From the NCBI GenBank assembly GCA_018262195.1, contig JAGTRS010000006.1, positions 186,001 through 250,000 on the forward strand: DNA of 64,000 bases, in the 5' to 3' direction. Within the stretch, counting starts at the first letter, position 1. Each line of letters opens with the position of its first letter. The notes below the pieces were generated by a model that was not told the DNA's origin, ran no database searches, and was given only the letters and a program-made list of their open reading frames with translations. This stretch comes from Pseudomonadota bacterium. GTDB taxonomy: Bacteria; Pseudomonadota; Gammaproteobacteria; Burkholderiales; Rhodocyclaceae. Below are positions 10,748 to 18,648 of this stretch, one piece after another. The position numbers and the translations under genes are program-made.

Positions 10748-11017
10748 CGCTTTCTCCAGAATTACGATTGTTTGACCGCATTGATCTTAGAGCATCCGCA
10801 GGAAATCTGGAAGAACAATGGCACCACTCGCATCAGGTGCGGTCAAACCCATAGTCATGAAAATCCATGACAAAAAATATTTACGTATTTAACAAATTTA
10901 ACGGAGTTATCACTTGCGCAACGTCATAGGCATATATATACTTTGGCGTATTACCTAAGTCATACCTCGCTAGGATGCTTGGGTAACCTTATTACACTAG
11001 CGTATGGAGAATGGATG

Positions 11018-11323
11018 ATGAGCACTGTAAAGACCATCGAGAAAATCGACGCCCGCGAAATCCGTCGCAAACTTGGCCTCAACCAGCAACAATTCTGGTC
11101 CACGCTGGGCGTTACCCAGAGCGGCGGTTCCCGCTATGAAAGCGGTCGCAGCATGCCGAAGCCCGTGCGCGAACTGCTTCGCCTGGTCCACGTTGAGCAG
11201 GTTGACATCAAGAGCATCAAGCGTGACGACTGGGAAGTGGTCGAGTATCTGAAGTCGCAGGAACCGGAACTGTTCAAGTCCCTGAAAAAATCGGCTCGCA
11301 GCCACGCAAAAAAAGCGGCCTGA
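11018..11323 (+). CDS. helix-turn-helix DNA-binding protein
   Basis: This 101-aa protein has an XRE/HigA-like HTH (REIRRKLGLNQQQFWSTLGV, then SGGSRYESGRSMP) at about residues 13-50 and a lysine-rich tail (KKSARSHAKKAA). ATG 11018 is chosen over ATG 11015 because GGAGA then lies at normal spacing. The upstream 260 bases are AT-rich and contain an inverted repeat, TTACCTAAG/CTTGGGTAA, at 10951-10986, a possible autoregulatory operator. No toxin gene is adjacent, so an antitoxin role is not supported. Confidence 0.8.
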   Translation: MSTVKTIEKIDAREIRRKLGLNQQQFWSTLGVTQSGGSRYESGRSMPKPVRELLRLVHVEQVDIKSIKRDDWEVVEYLKSQEPELFKSLKKSARSHAKKAA

Positions 11324-11353
11324 TTTTTGCCCGGACAGGGGCATCAACCGCGA

Positions 11354-11400
11354 AAACGGGCATCACGGGGATACAGAAACCCGGATGCCCGTTTCTTTTT
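11354..11400 (+). terminator. intrinsic terminator of the HTH gene, overlapping the end of the radical SAM gene
   Basis: An 11-bp stem AAACGGGCATC/GATGCCCGTTT with a 19-base loop is followed by TTTCTTTTT. It serves the plus-strand HTH gene. The last codons of the converging radical SAM gene lie inside the hairpin. Confidence 0.7.
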
Positions 11401-12199
11401 CTATCTGCTTGCCGAAATCAGTTAATTCGAGTTCAGACAGCGCGCTCAGACGCGACGCCGCCGGCTGCAGCGATGGCCTGGCCAAACCATAGAGATGTAT
11501 CCCAGCCAGTTTTCCGGCCAGCGGTCGCAGAAAATCACAATAGGCCATTCGTGATTCGGCCGAAGGTGCCATGCCATCCAACGCAAACCAGCAGGTCTGA
11601 ACCCAAGTCGGGGCAAGGCCGGCACAAGTCTCCAGGTTTTTCGCCGTCTTTTCTGGAATGCTGGGAACACCATTGATTTCAGCCACCTCGCTCGCCATGG
11701 CGCGATCCACTTTGAACCAGACCTCGCCACCGAGTTTCGCCAGATGCCGAATACCGGATTGAACATCAGCGCGATGCATCAGGCTGCCGTTGGTGATCAG
11801 CCGAACCACCAACTTCCCGACCTGGCCGAATCTGTTCAAGACATCACCGACTCTCGCTACTGCATCAGCAAATTCAGCCGCGCTGGTCGGTTCGCCATTT
11901 CCGGAAAATGCCACGTCCATCAGACGGCGCGCCTCCGGAGGAACCTGTCGTTGCATGAAGTCGCCATGCAAGACATCGCCAAGGAAAGCAGCCAACTCGG
12001 TTTCCAGACGATCCAGATCAATTGGTGGAGGGCCGCCTCGCGTCAGGTTTTCGACCTGACAATACAGACACGCCCAGTTGCACGCATTGTTGGGATTGAG
12101 ATTGATGCCGATCGACACCCCACCGGCGCGGCGAGACACGACAGGGTAGACGTAGAGCAAACCGGCACTATCCCGGCGGTGATCATCGATGGAGAGCAT
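11363..12199 (-). CDS. radical SAM protein of unknown substrate
   Basis: This 278-aa protein contains the radical SAM [4Fe-4S] motif CNWACLYC (Cx3Cx2C) near residues 40-47, preceded by GGVSIGINLNPNN, and the SAM-binding GNGEPTSA near 98. It resembles the wyosine-type/COG0731 Fe-S oxidoreductase group found widely in betaproteobacteria. It is not QueE, which has different spacing and size. It is divergent from queD with a 44-bp gap, so a link to pterin or deazapurine chemistry is possible but not shown. Confidence 0.78.
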   Translation of the reverse strand: MLSIDDHRRDSAGLLYVYPVVSRRAGGVSIGINLNPNNACNWACLYCQVENLTRGGPPPIDLDRLETELAAFLGDVLHGDFMQRQVPPEARRLMDVAFSGNGEPTSAAEFADAVARVGDVLNRFGQVGKLVVRLITNGSLMHRADVQSGIRHLAKLGGEVWFKVDRAMASEVAEINGVPSIPEKTAKNLETCAGLAPTWVQTCWFALDGMAPSAESRMAYCDFLRPLAGKLAGIHLYGLARPSLQPAASRLSALSELELTDFGKQIEKETGIRVSVSP

Positions 12200-12243
12200 G
12201 GCGCATTGTATAATCCGCGACCGCCTTGTCGAGCAATACGCCC

Positions 12244-12696
12244 ATGTTGATTACCCGCCGCCTCGAATTCGATGCCGGGCACCGCATCCCTGACCACAAA
12301 AGCCAGTGCCGCCATCTGCACGGGCATCGCTACGCCATCGAAATCACGCTGTCAGGCAGCGTTATCGTCAAAGCCGGCGATGCTGCAAATGGCATGGTGA
12401 TGGATTTCTCGCAGGTTAAGGATCTGGCCAACAGCCACTTGGTCAATGAATGGGACCACGCCTTCCTCGCCTACGCCGGCGACAAAGCCATCGTCGAGTT
12501 CCTGTCCTCGCTCCCCGGCCACAAAACGGTCATTCTTGATCGCGTGCCGACTGCTGAAAATCTGGCCAGAATTGCCTTCGAACGCCTTGATGCGGTTTAT
12601 CGGGACACCTATGGCAACCACCTGCAACTTGAGCAGGTCAGACTCTACGAAACGCCCAACTGCTGGGCCGATGCTTTACGCACCAAGCTGGATTGA
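12244..12696 (+). CDS. queD: 6-carboxytetrahydropterin synthase (QueD/PTPS family)
   Basis: This 150-aa PTPS-fold enzyme acts in queuosine precursor synthesis, turning dihydroneopterin triphosphate into carboxytetrahydropterin. The catalytic cysteine and zinc histidines are in FDAGHRIPDHKSQCRHLHGH, and WDHAFL and the C-terminal VRLYETPNCWADA match the family. ATG 12244 is preferred to the upstream TTG 12226 because family members begin at this point. A TATAAT at 12209-12214 could be the -10 element, with no good -35. Confidence 0.9.
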   Translation: MLITRRLEFDAGHRIPDHKSQCRHLHGHRYAIEITLSGSVIVKAGDAANGMVMDFSQVKDLANSHLVNEWDHAFLAYAGDKAIVEFLSSLPGHKTVILDRVPTAENLARIAFERLDAVYRDTYGNHLQLEQVRLYETPNCWADALRTKLD

Positions 12697-12765
12697 GCCG
12701 AAAAACATCTCCCTCTATACTGCTGGAATAGAGCAAAGGCATCACCGATGCCCGAGGAGCGTGAG

Positions 12766-12831
12766 ATGCAGAACAAGCCCGCTGATAAACGCGGAACAGC
12801 CTCACCCAAACGGGGCACCGGATCACCATGA
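12766..12831 (+). CDS. possible 21-aa coupled leader peptide upstream of the patatin gene
   Basis: This short frame starts at ATG 12766 behind a strong GAGGAG (an in-frame ATG at 12748 would give 27 aa). It is very basic and ends with a TGA that overlaps the patatin ATG (ATGA). The patatin gene has no obvious ribosome site of its own, so coupling through this frame is plausible. There is no recognisable family. Confidence 0.3.
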   Translation: MQNKPADKRGTASPKRGTGSP

Positions 12832-13976
12832 AACAGCCCTCCGGCAACATCCCCAATACAGCGCTGGTGCTAACCGGTGGTGGCGCACGGGCAGCCTACC
12901 AGGTGGGGGTTTTGCTGGCTGTCGCCAAGCTCTCCACCAATCGACGCCAAAACCCTTTTCCCATTCTCTGCGGCACCTCGGCCGGAGCGATCAATGCAAC
13001 CGGCATTGCTTGCCTGGCTGATAATTTCGGGAAGGCAGTCTCTGTCCTTGCTTCCTTCTGGCGCAACATGCACGCGGGTGACATCTACCGTGCAGACCCT
13101 CTGGGCATCGGTCTTTCAGGCGCGCGCTGGCTTTCAACACTGACCATGGGCTGGCTGATCCGCAACCCGCCGCGCTCACTGCTCGACAATGCGCCCCTCC
13201 GCGAATTATTAAGCCGGCACCTCGACTTCCGTGGCATTGAACGCTCCATCGCCAATGGCGCCCTGCACGCGCTGAGCATTTCGGCCTCCGGCTACGAGTC
13301 AGGCGACAACATCAACTTCTTTCAAGGCAACCCCGACGCCCAACCATGGCGCCGCGTCCAGCGTATTGGCATCCGCGCGGAAATCGGGGTCGATCACCTG
13401 CTCGCCTCAAGTGCCATACCATTCATTTTTCCGGCCACCAAAATCCATCGGGAGTACTTCGGCGACGGGTCAATGCGTCAATTGGCACCGATCTCTCCGG
13501 CGATCCATCTCGGTGCCGAACGAGTCCTGATCGTCGGCGCCGGCCGCAAGAACGAACATCAGGAAAGACGACGCGTAGATGGCCATCCCTCGCTGGCACA
13601 AATCGCCGGGCATGCCCTATCCAGCATCTTTCTCGACAGTCTGGCCGTTGATATTGAACGGATGCAGCGAATCAACCGTACGCTGGCCGCAATCCCCCCC
13701 GAAACAAGAAAAGCCAGCGATATTCCGCTTCGCCCTATCCGCACCTTGATCATCTCGCCATCCGAACGTCTGGAGCGAATCGCTGCCGAACACGCCAACG
13801 CTCTGCCTTGGGCGATGAAGATGATGCTCGGCGGAATCGGCGGCATGAACCGCCGCAACGGCACGCTGACCAGCTACCTCCTGTTCGAGAAACCATATAC
13901 GCGAGCGCTGATTGATCTGGGCTATGCCGACACGCTGGCTCGCTCACAGGAAGTCGGTGATTTCCTGGATCTCTAG
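12828..13976 (+). CDS. patatin-like phospholipase
   Basis: This 382-aa Ser-Asp dyad lipase has an oxyanion loop VLTGGGARAAYQVGVL near residues 12-27, a nucleophile elbow GTSAGAIN near 52-59, and the dyad aspartate in GDGSMRQLAPIS. No signal peptide is seen, so it is probably cytoplasmic or membrane-associated. It is related to the DUF3336-free bacterial patatins. Its substrate is unknown. The start overlaps a tiny upstream frame as ATGA. Confidence 0.88.
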   Translation: MKQPSGNIPNTALVLTGGGARAAYQVGVLLAVAKLSTNRRQNPFPILCGTSAGAINATGIACLADNFGKAVSVLASFWRNMHAGDIYRADPLGIGLSGARWLSTLTMGWLIRNPPRSLLDNAPLRELLSRHLDFRGIERSIANGALHALSISASGYESGDNINFFQGNPDAQPWRRVQRIGIRAEIGVDHLLASSAIPFIFPATKIHREYFGDGSMRQLAPISPAIHLGAERVLIVGAGRKNEHQERRRVDGHPSLAQIAGHALSSIFLDSLAVDIERMQRINRTLAAIPPETRKASDIPLRPIRTLIISPSERLERIAAEHANALPWAMKMMLGGIGGMNRRNGTLTSYLLFEKPYTRALIDLGYADTLARSQEVGDFLDL

Positions 13977-14074
13977 AAGAAAAGAGCAAGGAGTTGGCCG
14001 AAGCATGACAGCTTGGTAAGTTGACTCGTCAAATTGAAACTATCCGCCAATCCCACCTCAGAAAAAACCGCACC

Positions 14075-14410
14075 ATGGAACAATACCTCCCGGAAGATCA
14101 CCCCGACATGATCCGAATCGTCCAAGCCGCACATCACGACATCAGGCCGCAAGCGACAAAGACGCAAACGAACTCATTAGCAAACGCACTCTCCATGGCC
14201 TTGGGTACCACGGCAGGCAGTGGCGAAGATCTGGAAAATATCGAATTCCTGATCCATGTCCTGTCTGTAAATCGCGCCTCCGGAGCAATCGAAGATGACG
14301 TCTTCGAACAATTACTGCAACAGATCAAGACAAAGGATGGCCGGGCCGAGCTAACTGCACGATTCACCCAGGAACTTGAAGCCGAACATGGGTATGAAGA
14401 TGACGAATGA
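14075..14410 (+). CDS. hypothetical acidic protein
   Basis: This is a 111-aa protein if started at ATG 14075; a TTG at 14021 would add 18 residues. It is acidic (tail EAEHGYEDDE), probably helical, and has no membrane segment or motif I recognise. Support comes from plausible amino-acid use and a long hairpin directly after the stop. Neither candidate start has a strong ribosome site. Confidence 0.5.
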   Translation: MEQYLPEDHPDMIRIVQAAHHDIRPQATKTQTNSLANALSMALGTTAGSGEDLENIEFLIHVLSVNRASGAIEDDVFEQLLQQIKTKDGRAELTARFTQELEAEHGYEDDE

Positions 14411-14456
14411 AAATGGGATCACCGACCTGGGCGACAAGCAGGTGCCAATCCCATTT
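14411..14456 (+). terminator. hairpin after the hypothetical gene, likely terminator
   Basis: AAATGGGAT and ATCCCATTT form a 9-bp outer stem around an inner ACCTG/CAGGT stem, immediately after the stop codon at 14408-14410. There is no long T run, so termination strength is uncertain. Confidence 0.5.
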
Positions 14457-14583
14457 CGATTTCGGCGCAAATGCCTGCAGCAGGCTTAATCAGAGCATCT
14501 CACTACGTATCATCGAAAACAATGGGTGAGATGATGGGTGGAAGATTCTAACCACCCGAAATCCCTTGCAGAATAAGGGATTT

Positions 14584-14671
14584 TGGCGGGTCCGGTGAGA
14601 TTCGAACTCACGATGCTTTTCAGCACGCCGGTTTTCAAGACCGGTGCATTCAACCGCTCTGCCACAGACCC
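14584..14671 (-). tRNA. tRNA-Ser (anticodon TGA)
   Basis: The minus strand folds as a class II tRNA. It has a 7-bp acceptor stem (GGGTCTG/CGGACCC with one G-T pair), a D-arm, an anticodon stem around CTTGAAA (anticodon TGA), a long variable arm (GTGCTGAAAAGCAT), GTTCGAATC in the T-loop, and an encoded CCA. The length is 88 nt including CCA. Confidence 0.97.
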
Positions 14672-14798
14672 AATGGGCGCGCATGATACCACAATCATCA
14701 TCCGCTCTATCCAGCGGGAGCAGCGATGAATAATTGAAACTTAGGTCATGCTCCGTTAGTCTTAGCATTTGTATAAACAACACGAGGGAGTTTCCCGC

Positions 14799-15491
14799 AT
14801 GAATACCAACTTCGAGATTGCCAACCAAGGCTCTTCGGGGCTCGCACTGCAGCAGAACCGCGTTCTGCGCAACACCTACATGCTACTCGGCCTGTCCATG
14901 GTGCCGACGGTCATCGGCGCACTGGTTGGCATCCAGATGGAATTCAGCTTCCTGGCGGGTAGTCCGTTCATGGCGTTCCTGCTCTTCCTGGGCATCGCCT
15001 GGGGCTTCATGTGGGGCATCGAAAAGAACAAGGACAGCGGCTTGGGCGTTGCGCTGCTGCTCGGCTTCACGTTCTTCATGGGCCTGATGCTGTCGCGCAT
15101 CCTGCAGGTCGCGCTTGGGTTCTCCAACGGCGGATCAATGATCGCCATGGCGGCAGGCGGTACGGGCGCGGTGTTCTTCACGATGTCGACTATTGCAGCC
15201 GTCAGCAAGCGTGATTTCACCGGCATGGGCAAGTTCCTCTTTGTCGGCATGATCGTTGTGTTGCTGGCTGCCGTTGCCAACATCTTCTTCCAGATTCCCG
15301 CGCTGTCGCTGACCATAGCAGTCGCTGTCGTCGGCATCTTCTCGGCCTATATCCTGTACGACATCAGCCGTATCGTTCAGGGCGGCGAGACCAACTACGT
15401 CAGCGCAACTCTCGCGGTCTACCTGGACGTCTACAACGTTTTCGTCAGCCTGCTGCAACTGATCATGGCCTTCACCGGCGAGCGCGACTAA
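14799..15491 (+). CDS. Bax inhibitor-1/YccA family membrane protein
   Basis: This 230-aa protein has seven hydrophobic segments and the BI-1 pattern, with MNTNFEIAN at the start, NTYMLLGLSMVPT as the first segment, and the C-terminal SAYILYDISRIVQGGETNYV with the conserved acidic pore residues. BI-1 proteins are proposed Ca2+/H+-linked channels, and in bacteria YccA modulates FtsH. ATG 14799 is preceded by CGAGGGAG. A bidirectional terminator follows. Confidence 0.92.
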   Translation: MNTNFEIANQGSSGLALQQNRVLRNTYMLLGLSMVPTVIGALVGIQMEFSFLAGSPFMAFLLFLGIAWGFMWGIEKNKDSGLGVALLLGFTFFMGLMLSRILQVALGFSNGGSMIAMAAGGTGAVFFTMSTIAAVSKRDFTGMGKFLFVGMIVVLLAAVANIFFQIPALSLTIAVAVVGIFSAYILYDISRIVQGGETNYVSATLAVYLDVYNVFVSLLQLIMAFTGERD

Positions 15492-15506
15492 CCGCGAACG
15501 GCATAG

Positions 15507-15532
15507 CAAAAAGGCGGCCAAGGCCGCCTTTT
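15507..15532. terminator. bidirectional terminator between the BI-1 gene and rlmD
   Basis: AAAAAGGCGGCC-AA-GGCCGCCTTTTT is a compact symmetrical hairpin. It lies between two converging genes and ends both. Confidence 0.88.
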
Positions 15533-15556
15533 TCACGCTCTATCGAAACGTACAAA

Positions 15557-16861
15557 TCAGGGTCGTTCAAAAACAGCAATCGACTCGACGTGCGCGGTGT
15601 GCGGAAACATGTTGACCGCCCCGGCCGTCACAAAACGATACGCCTTTTCCACCACCAGCACCGCCGCATCGCGGGCGAGCGTTCCAGGATTGCAGGACAC
15701 GTAGACAATCCGTTGCGGCGCATCCTTGCCGATTGCCCGGACCAGCTCAACCGCTCCCTCGCGCGGGGGATCAATCAGCATTTTGTCGAAATGACCGAGA
15801 GCTGCCAGTGATTCCTCGGTACACTCGAACAGATTGGCAACGCCAAATTCAACGTAACTAGCCAATCCATTTGCCTTGGCACTCTGCTGCCCTCGCCTGA
15901 CCAACCCTGCACTTCCCTCGACGCCAACGACCATCGCACCCGATCTGGCAATCGGCAACGTGAAATTTCCCAAGCCGCAAAACATGTCAGCAATTCGCTC
16001 CCCTGGCTGAGGATCAAGCAGGCGAAGCGCACGGCGAACCATCACACGGTTAACGGCATGGTTGACCTGGGTGAAATCGGTTGGCTTGAAATCGAGCTCC
16101 AGACCAAACTCCGGCAGGGTGTACGACAGACGAGGCCCGGTTTGCGGACAAAAGCGATAGACCGTATCCGGCCCCTTCGGCTGCAAGTAGAAAACGATGT
16201 TGTGACGGTCGGCAAAATCACGCAGCAAGCGCTCGTCGGCACTGCTCAGCGGATCGAGAATGCGCAAAAGCAGCGCGGTGCAGTGCTCGCCCACGGCGAC
16301 TTCAACTTCGCGTATGCGCTCGGCTATCGACAAAGCGCCAAACAACTCACGCATCGGCATCAGCAAGGCCGAGACATGCGGCGGCAAAATGACGCAACTC
16401 CGGATATCGGCGATGTAACTGCTGCGCCACTCATGAAATCCGATCAGCATGCCACCGCTTTTTGAAACACGGCGGACGGCAAGACGGGCCCGATGCCGGT
16501 AACCCCAAGGAGTTCCCTGGATTGGTGGCAACATGGTTTCCGGACGAATGCGTCCAATGTGCCAGAGACTATCCTCCAGCACCCGCTGCTTGGCCGCAAC
16601 CTGTGCCGAGGGCTCCATGTGCTGCATGGCGCAACCGCCACAGATGCCGAAATGTGGGCAGCGCGGCTCAACGCGAGCATTCGATGGTTTCAGAACACTG
16701 ACCAGATGCGCCAGCTCAAATTTCGACTTTCTTCGGAAACTGGCGTACTCAACCGTTTCTCCAGGCAAGGCGCCATCAACAAAAATGGCCTTGCCCTCCT
16801 GACGAGTGACGCCCCGCGCCTCATGGTCCAGCGAATCGATAATCCCGATGGGCACGGTCAA
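15557..16861 (-). CDS. rlmD: 23S rRNA (uracil-1939) C5-methyltransferase
   Basis: This 434-aa SAM-dependent RNA methyltransferase is of the RumA type. An N-terminal TRAM-like domain precedes the [4Fe-4S] cysteines in [15 protein letters not shown] near residues 67-81. The SAM site is [14 protein letters not shown] and the catalytic motif is [12 protein letters not shown] near 385-396. Length is usual for the family. It converges on the BI-1 gene and is divergent from the DUF7931 gene, a neighbourhood common in betaproteobacteria. Confidence 0.94.
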   Translation of the reverse strand: MTVPIGIIDSLDHEARGVTRQEGKAIFVDGALPGETVEYASFRRKSKFELAHLVSVLKPSNARVEPRCPHFGICGGCAMQHMEPSAQVAAKQRVLEDSLWHIGRIRPETMLPPIQGTPWGYRHRARLAVRRVSKSGGMLIGFHEWRSSYIADIRSCVILPPHVSALLMPMRELFGALSIAERIREVEVAVGEHCTALLLRILDPLSSADERLLRDFADRHNIVFYLQPKGPDTVYRFCPQTGPRLSYTLPEFGLELDFKPTDFTQVNHAVNRVMVRRALRLLDPQPGERIADMFCGLGNFTLPIARSGAMVVGVEGSAGLVRRGQQSAKANGLASYVEFGVANLFECTEESLAALGHFDKMLIDPPREGAVELVRAIGKDAPQRIVYVSCNPGTLARDAAVLVVEKAYRFVTAGAVNMFPHTAHVESIAVFERP

Positions 16862-16905
16862 CTCCGAAAAAGCGCGAATTCTATCAATCGGTTACACTAA
16901 GCGCC

Positions 16906-17382
16906 ATGGCTCGCGAACTGATCACCTCCTGGGCAGACTATCAGACGGCAATCGACCGGCTACTGGCCATTGCCTGCCACAAAATCCGAATTTACGACGA
17001 AGATCTGTCTTCCCTGAAACTCGAAGCGGAACCTCGCCTGGTCAACATCAAGCGTGTTCTACAAGCCGGACAGGGCGATGCTCTGCAGATAGCCCTCCGT
17101 AATGCATCGCCAATTCGTCAGCAGCACCCAACATTCCTCAAGCTGCTGAGCACCTATGGACACCTCGCAGCAGTGCAGGAAACTCCACCTCAGCTCGCAC
17201 ACCTGCGGGACAGCATGATTCTTGTCGATGACAAGTACGCGTTGATCCGTTTCGAACGCGACCTGCCCCGCAGCAAATTTCTGATCGATGAGATCGACGA
17301 AATGCGTCCATATCTGACCCGTTTTCGTGAAATCTGGACAGAGGGCGGTGAAAGCGTGACCAACACCACCTTGGGGCTCTGA
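16906..17382 (+). CDS. DUF7931-type hypothetical protein
   Basis: This 158-aa soluble protein has no signal. Features include ITSWADYQTAIDRLLA and a tail FLIDEIDEMRPYLTRFREIW. It resembles a conserved betaproteobacterial family found next to rlmD, sometimes loosely annotated as acetyltransferase-related. No GNAT motif is visible. It is divergent from rlmD with a 44-bp gap. Confidence 0.75.
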   Translation: MARELITSWADYQTAIDRLLAIACHKIRIYDEDLSSLKLEAEPRLVNIKRVLQAGQGDALQIALRNASPIRQQHPTFLKLLSTYGHLAAVQETPPQLAHLRDSMILVDDKYALIRFERDLPRSKFLIDEIDEMRPYLTRFREIWTEGGESVTNTTLGL

Positions 17383-17439
17383 TACGCAATTGCCATGATG
17401 CAAAGCAACAACCGGCGCCCAATCCGAACAATATATTGA

Positions 17440-17472
17440 TATAATCTTGGACTGATCAGGTAGCTCCTGATC
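17440..17472 (+). promoter_or_regulatory. putative promoter and 5' inverted repeat of the Met-rich lipoprotein gene
   Basis: A perfect TATAAT (17440-17445) is followed by GATCAGG-TAGCT-CCTGATC (17454-17472), which would lie at the very start of the transcript. A second small dyad (CTGAATAATCAG) follows. The -35 region is weak. The structured leader could stabilise the mRNA or bind a regulator. Confidence 0.45.
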
Positions 17473-17517
17473 TCTGAATAATCAGATTATGTAGGTTCTT
17501 GTCGATAAGGAAATTCC

Positions 17518-17817
17518 ATGAATAAGTCTATTCTCGTTGCTGCTCTGATCGCTGTTGCTCTGTCCGCTTGTGGTAAGAAGGAAGAACCGGCTGCTGCCGC
17601 TCCGGCTCCGGCTCCGGCTGCTGCCGCTCCTGCTGCTCAACCGGCTGGCATGGCTGGCATGACCGGCATGGAAGCCGCCAAGCCGGCTGAACAAGCTGGT
17701 ATGGCTGGCATGCAAGGCATGGCCGCTCCGCAAGCTGGTATGGCTGGCATGGAAGCCGCCAAGCCTGCCGAGCAAGCTGGCATGGCTGGCATGACCGGCA
17801 TGGAAGCCAAGAAGTAA
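17518..17817 (+). CDS. methionine-rich repeat lipoprotein
   Basis: This 99-aa protein has a signal peptide with lipobox ALSAC (Cys19), a KKEE spacer, an Ala/Pro linker, and then repeats of the type AGMAGMTGMEAAKPAEQ that place methionines every third residue. Spaced Met motifs bind Cu(I)/Ag(I) in other proteins, so periplasmic copper handling is possible, but nothing nearby supports it. The DNA repeats are near-identical, so repeat number may vary. It is probably highly expressed, with a strong -10, an AAGGAAA ribosome site and a strong terminator. Confidence 0.85.
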   Translation: MNKSILVAALIAVALSACGKKEEPAAAAPAPAPAAAAPAAQPAGMAGMTGMEAAKPAEQAGMAGMQGMAAPQAGMAGMEAAKPAEQAGMAGMTGMEAKK

Positions 17818-17834
17818 TCCTTCTTGCTTTCAAG

Positions 17835-17863
17835 AAAAACGGGGCTTCGGCCCCGTTTTTTAT
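17835..17863. terminator. bidirectional terminator after the lipoprotein gene
   Basis: AAAACGGGGC-TTCG-GCCCCGTTTTTT, a UUCG-capped hairpin, lies between the lipoprotein gene and the converging MBL gene. Confidence 0.9.
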
Positions 17864-17880
17864 TGCCTCTCAGATACCGC

Positions 17881-18648
17881 CTAAGCCAGGCTACGCCAAT
17901 CGAAGCCCTGATCCGGAGTGGCCACTCCAACCCAATCTTTTGAGCGCCCCAAAGTCTCACTAATCAGGCTCACAACCAGTTCCGGCAAATTATTGCGCTC
18001 GCTCAAATGCGCCGCAACCAGATGCTGGAGATTTGAGCAGTCTATTAATTTCAGAAACCTGGCAGCTGCCAAGTTTTCCAAATGTCCGTAGCGACCGGCG
18101 ATACGTCGCTTGAGAGATGTCGGATAGGCCGAGCGCTCAAGCATCCCGGCATCGTGATTGAATTCAAGGACCAGTCCGGCGCAGCCAGACAATACGTCGC
18201 AGACGTGTGGTGTCGTTTCACCAATATCGGTCAATACGCCGAGACGGGTTCCAGCACCGGAAAATACATACTGAACAGGCTCTCGGGCGTCATGCGGAAC
18301 AGGAAACGGCAACACCTCCAATTCCCCGACGCTGAAGGGCCGATGGCTATCGATGATGCGCAGATCAAGGCCGGCATCGTTCTCCCGACAGCCGCCCCAG
18401 GTACCATGGGTCATCCATATCGGAAGCCCGAATTTACGGGCCATCCTGAAAACGCCCCCAACATGGTCGCCATGTTCATGCGTCACAAGAATACCTGCCA
18501 GATCGGCAGGTTGCCGGCCCAGACGCTGCAGCCGGGTTACGGTGTCCCGCAACCCGAAGCCACAGTCGAGCATCAGGCAGGTTGCCTCATGCTCGACGAG
18601 CAGCGCATTGCCTGCGCTGCCACTGCCGAGCGAGGCAAAACGGATCAC
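17881..18648 (-). CDS. MBL-fold metallohydrolase (YycJ/WalJ-like)
   Basis: This 255-aa metallo-beta-lactamase-fold protein has the Zn motif THEHGDHVGG near residues 55-64 and the N-terminus MIRFASLGSGSAGNALLVEH, typical of the YycJ group of putative nucleases. The start overlaps the bamC stop by four bases (ATGA), making it the third gene of dapA-bamC-mbl. Confidence 0.85.
   Translation of the reverse strand: MIRFASLGSGSAGNALLVEHEATCLMLDCGFGLRDTVTRLQRLGRQPADLAGILVTHEHGDHVGGVFRMARKFGLPIWMTHGTWGGCRENDAGLDLRIIDSHRPFSVGELEVLPFPVPHDAREPVQYVFSGAGTRLGVLTDIGETTPHVCDVLSGCAGLVLEFNHDAGMLERSAYPTSLKRRIAGRYGHLENLAAARFLKLIDCSNLQHLVAAHLSERNNLPELVVSLISETLGRSKDWVGVATPDQGFDWRSLA

Noticed and set aside
11018-11323. 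Toxin-antitoxin system around the HTH protein
   Set aside because: The HTH resembles HigA, but no small toxin gene lies on either side; neighbours are a CBS protein and a radical SAM enzyme.
14584-14671. tRNA genes as integration sites for a mobile element
   Set aside because: No integrase, direct repeat of the tRNA 3' end, or shift in composition is seen near tRNA-Ser or the tRNA-Arg at 31751.
17640-17810. CRISPR-like repeat array
   Set aside because: The repeats are in-frame codons of the Met-rich lipoprotein, with no unique spacers.
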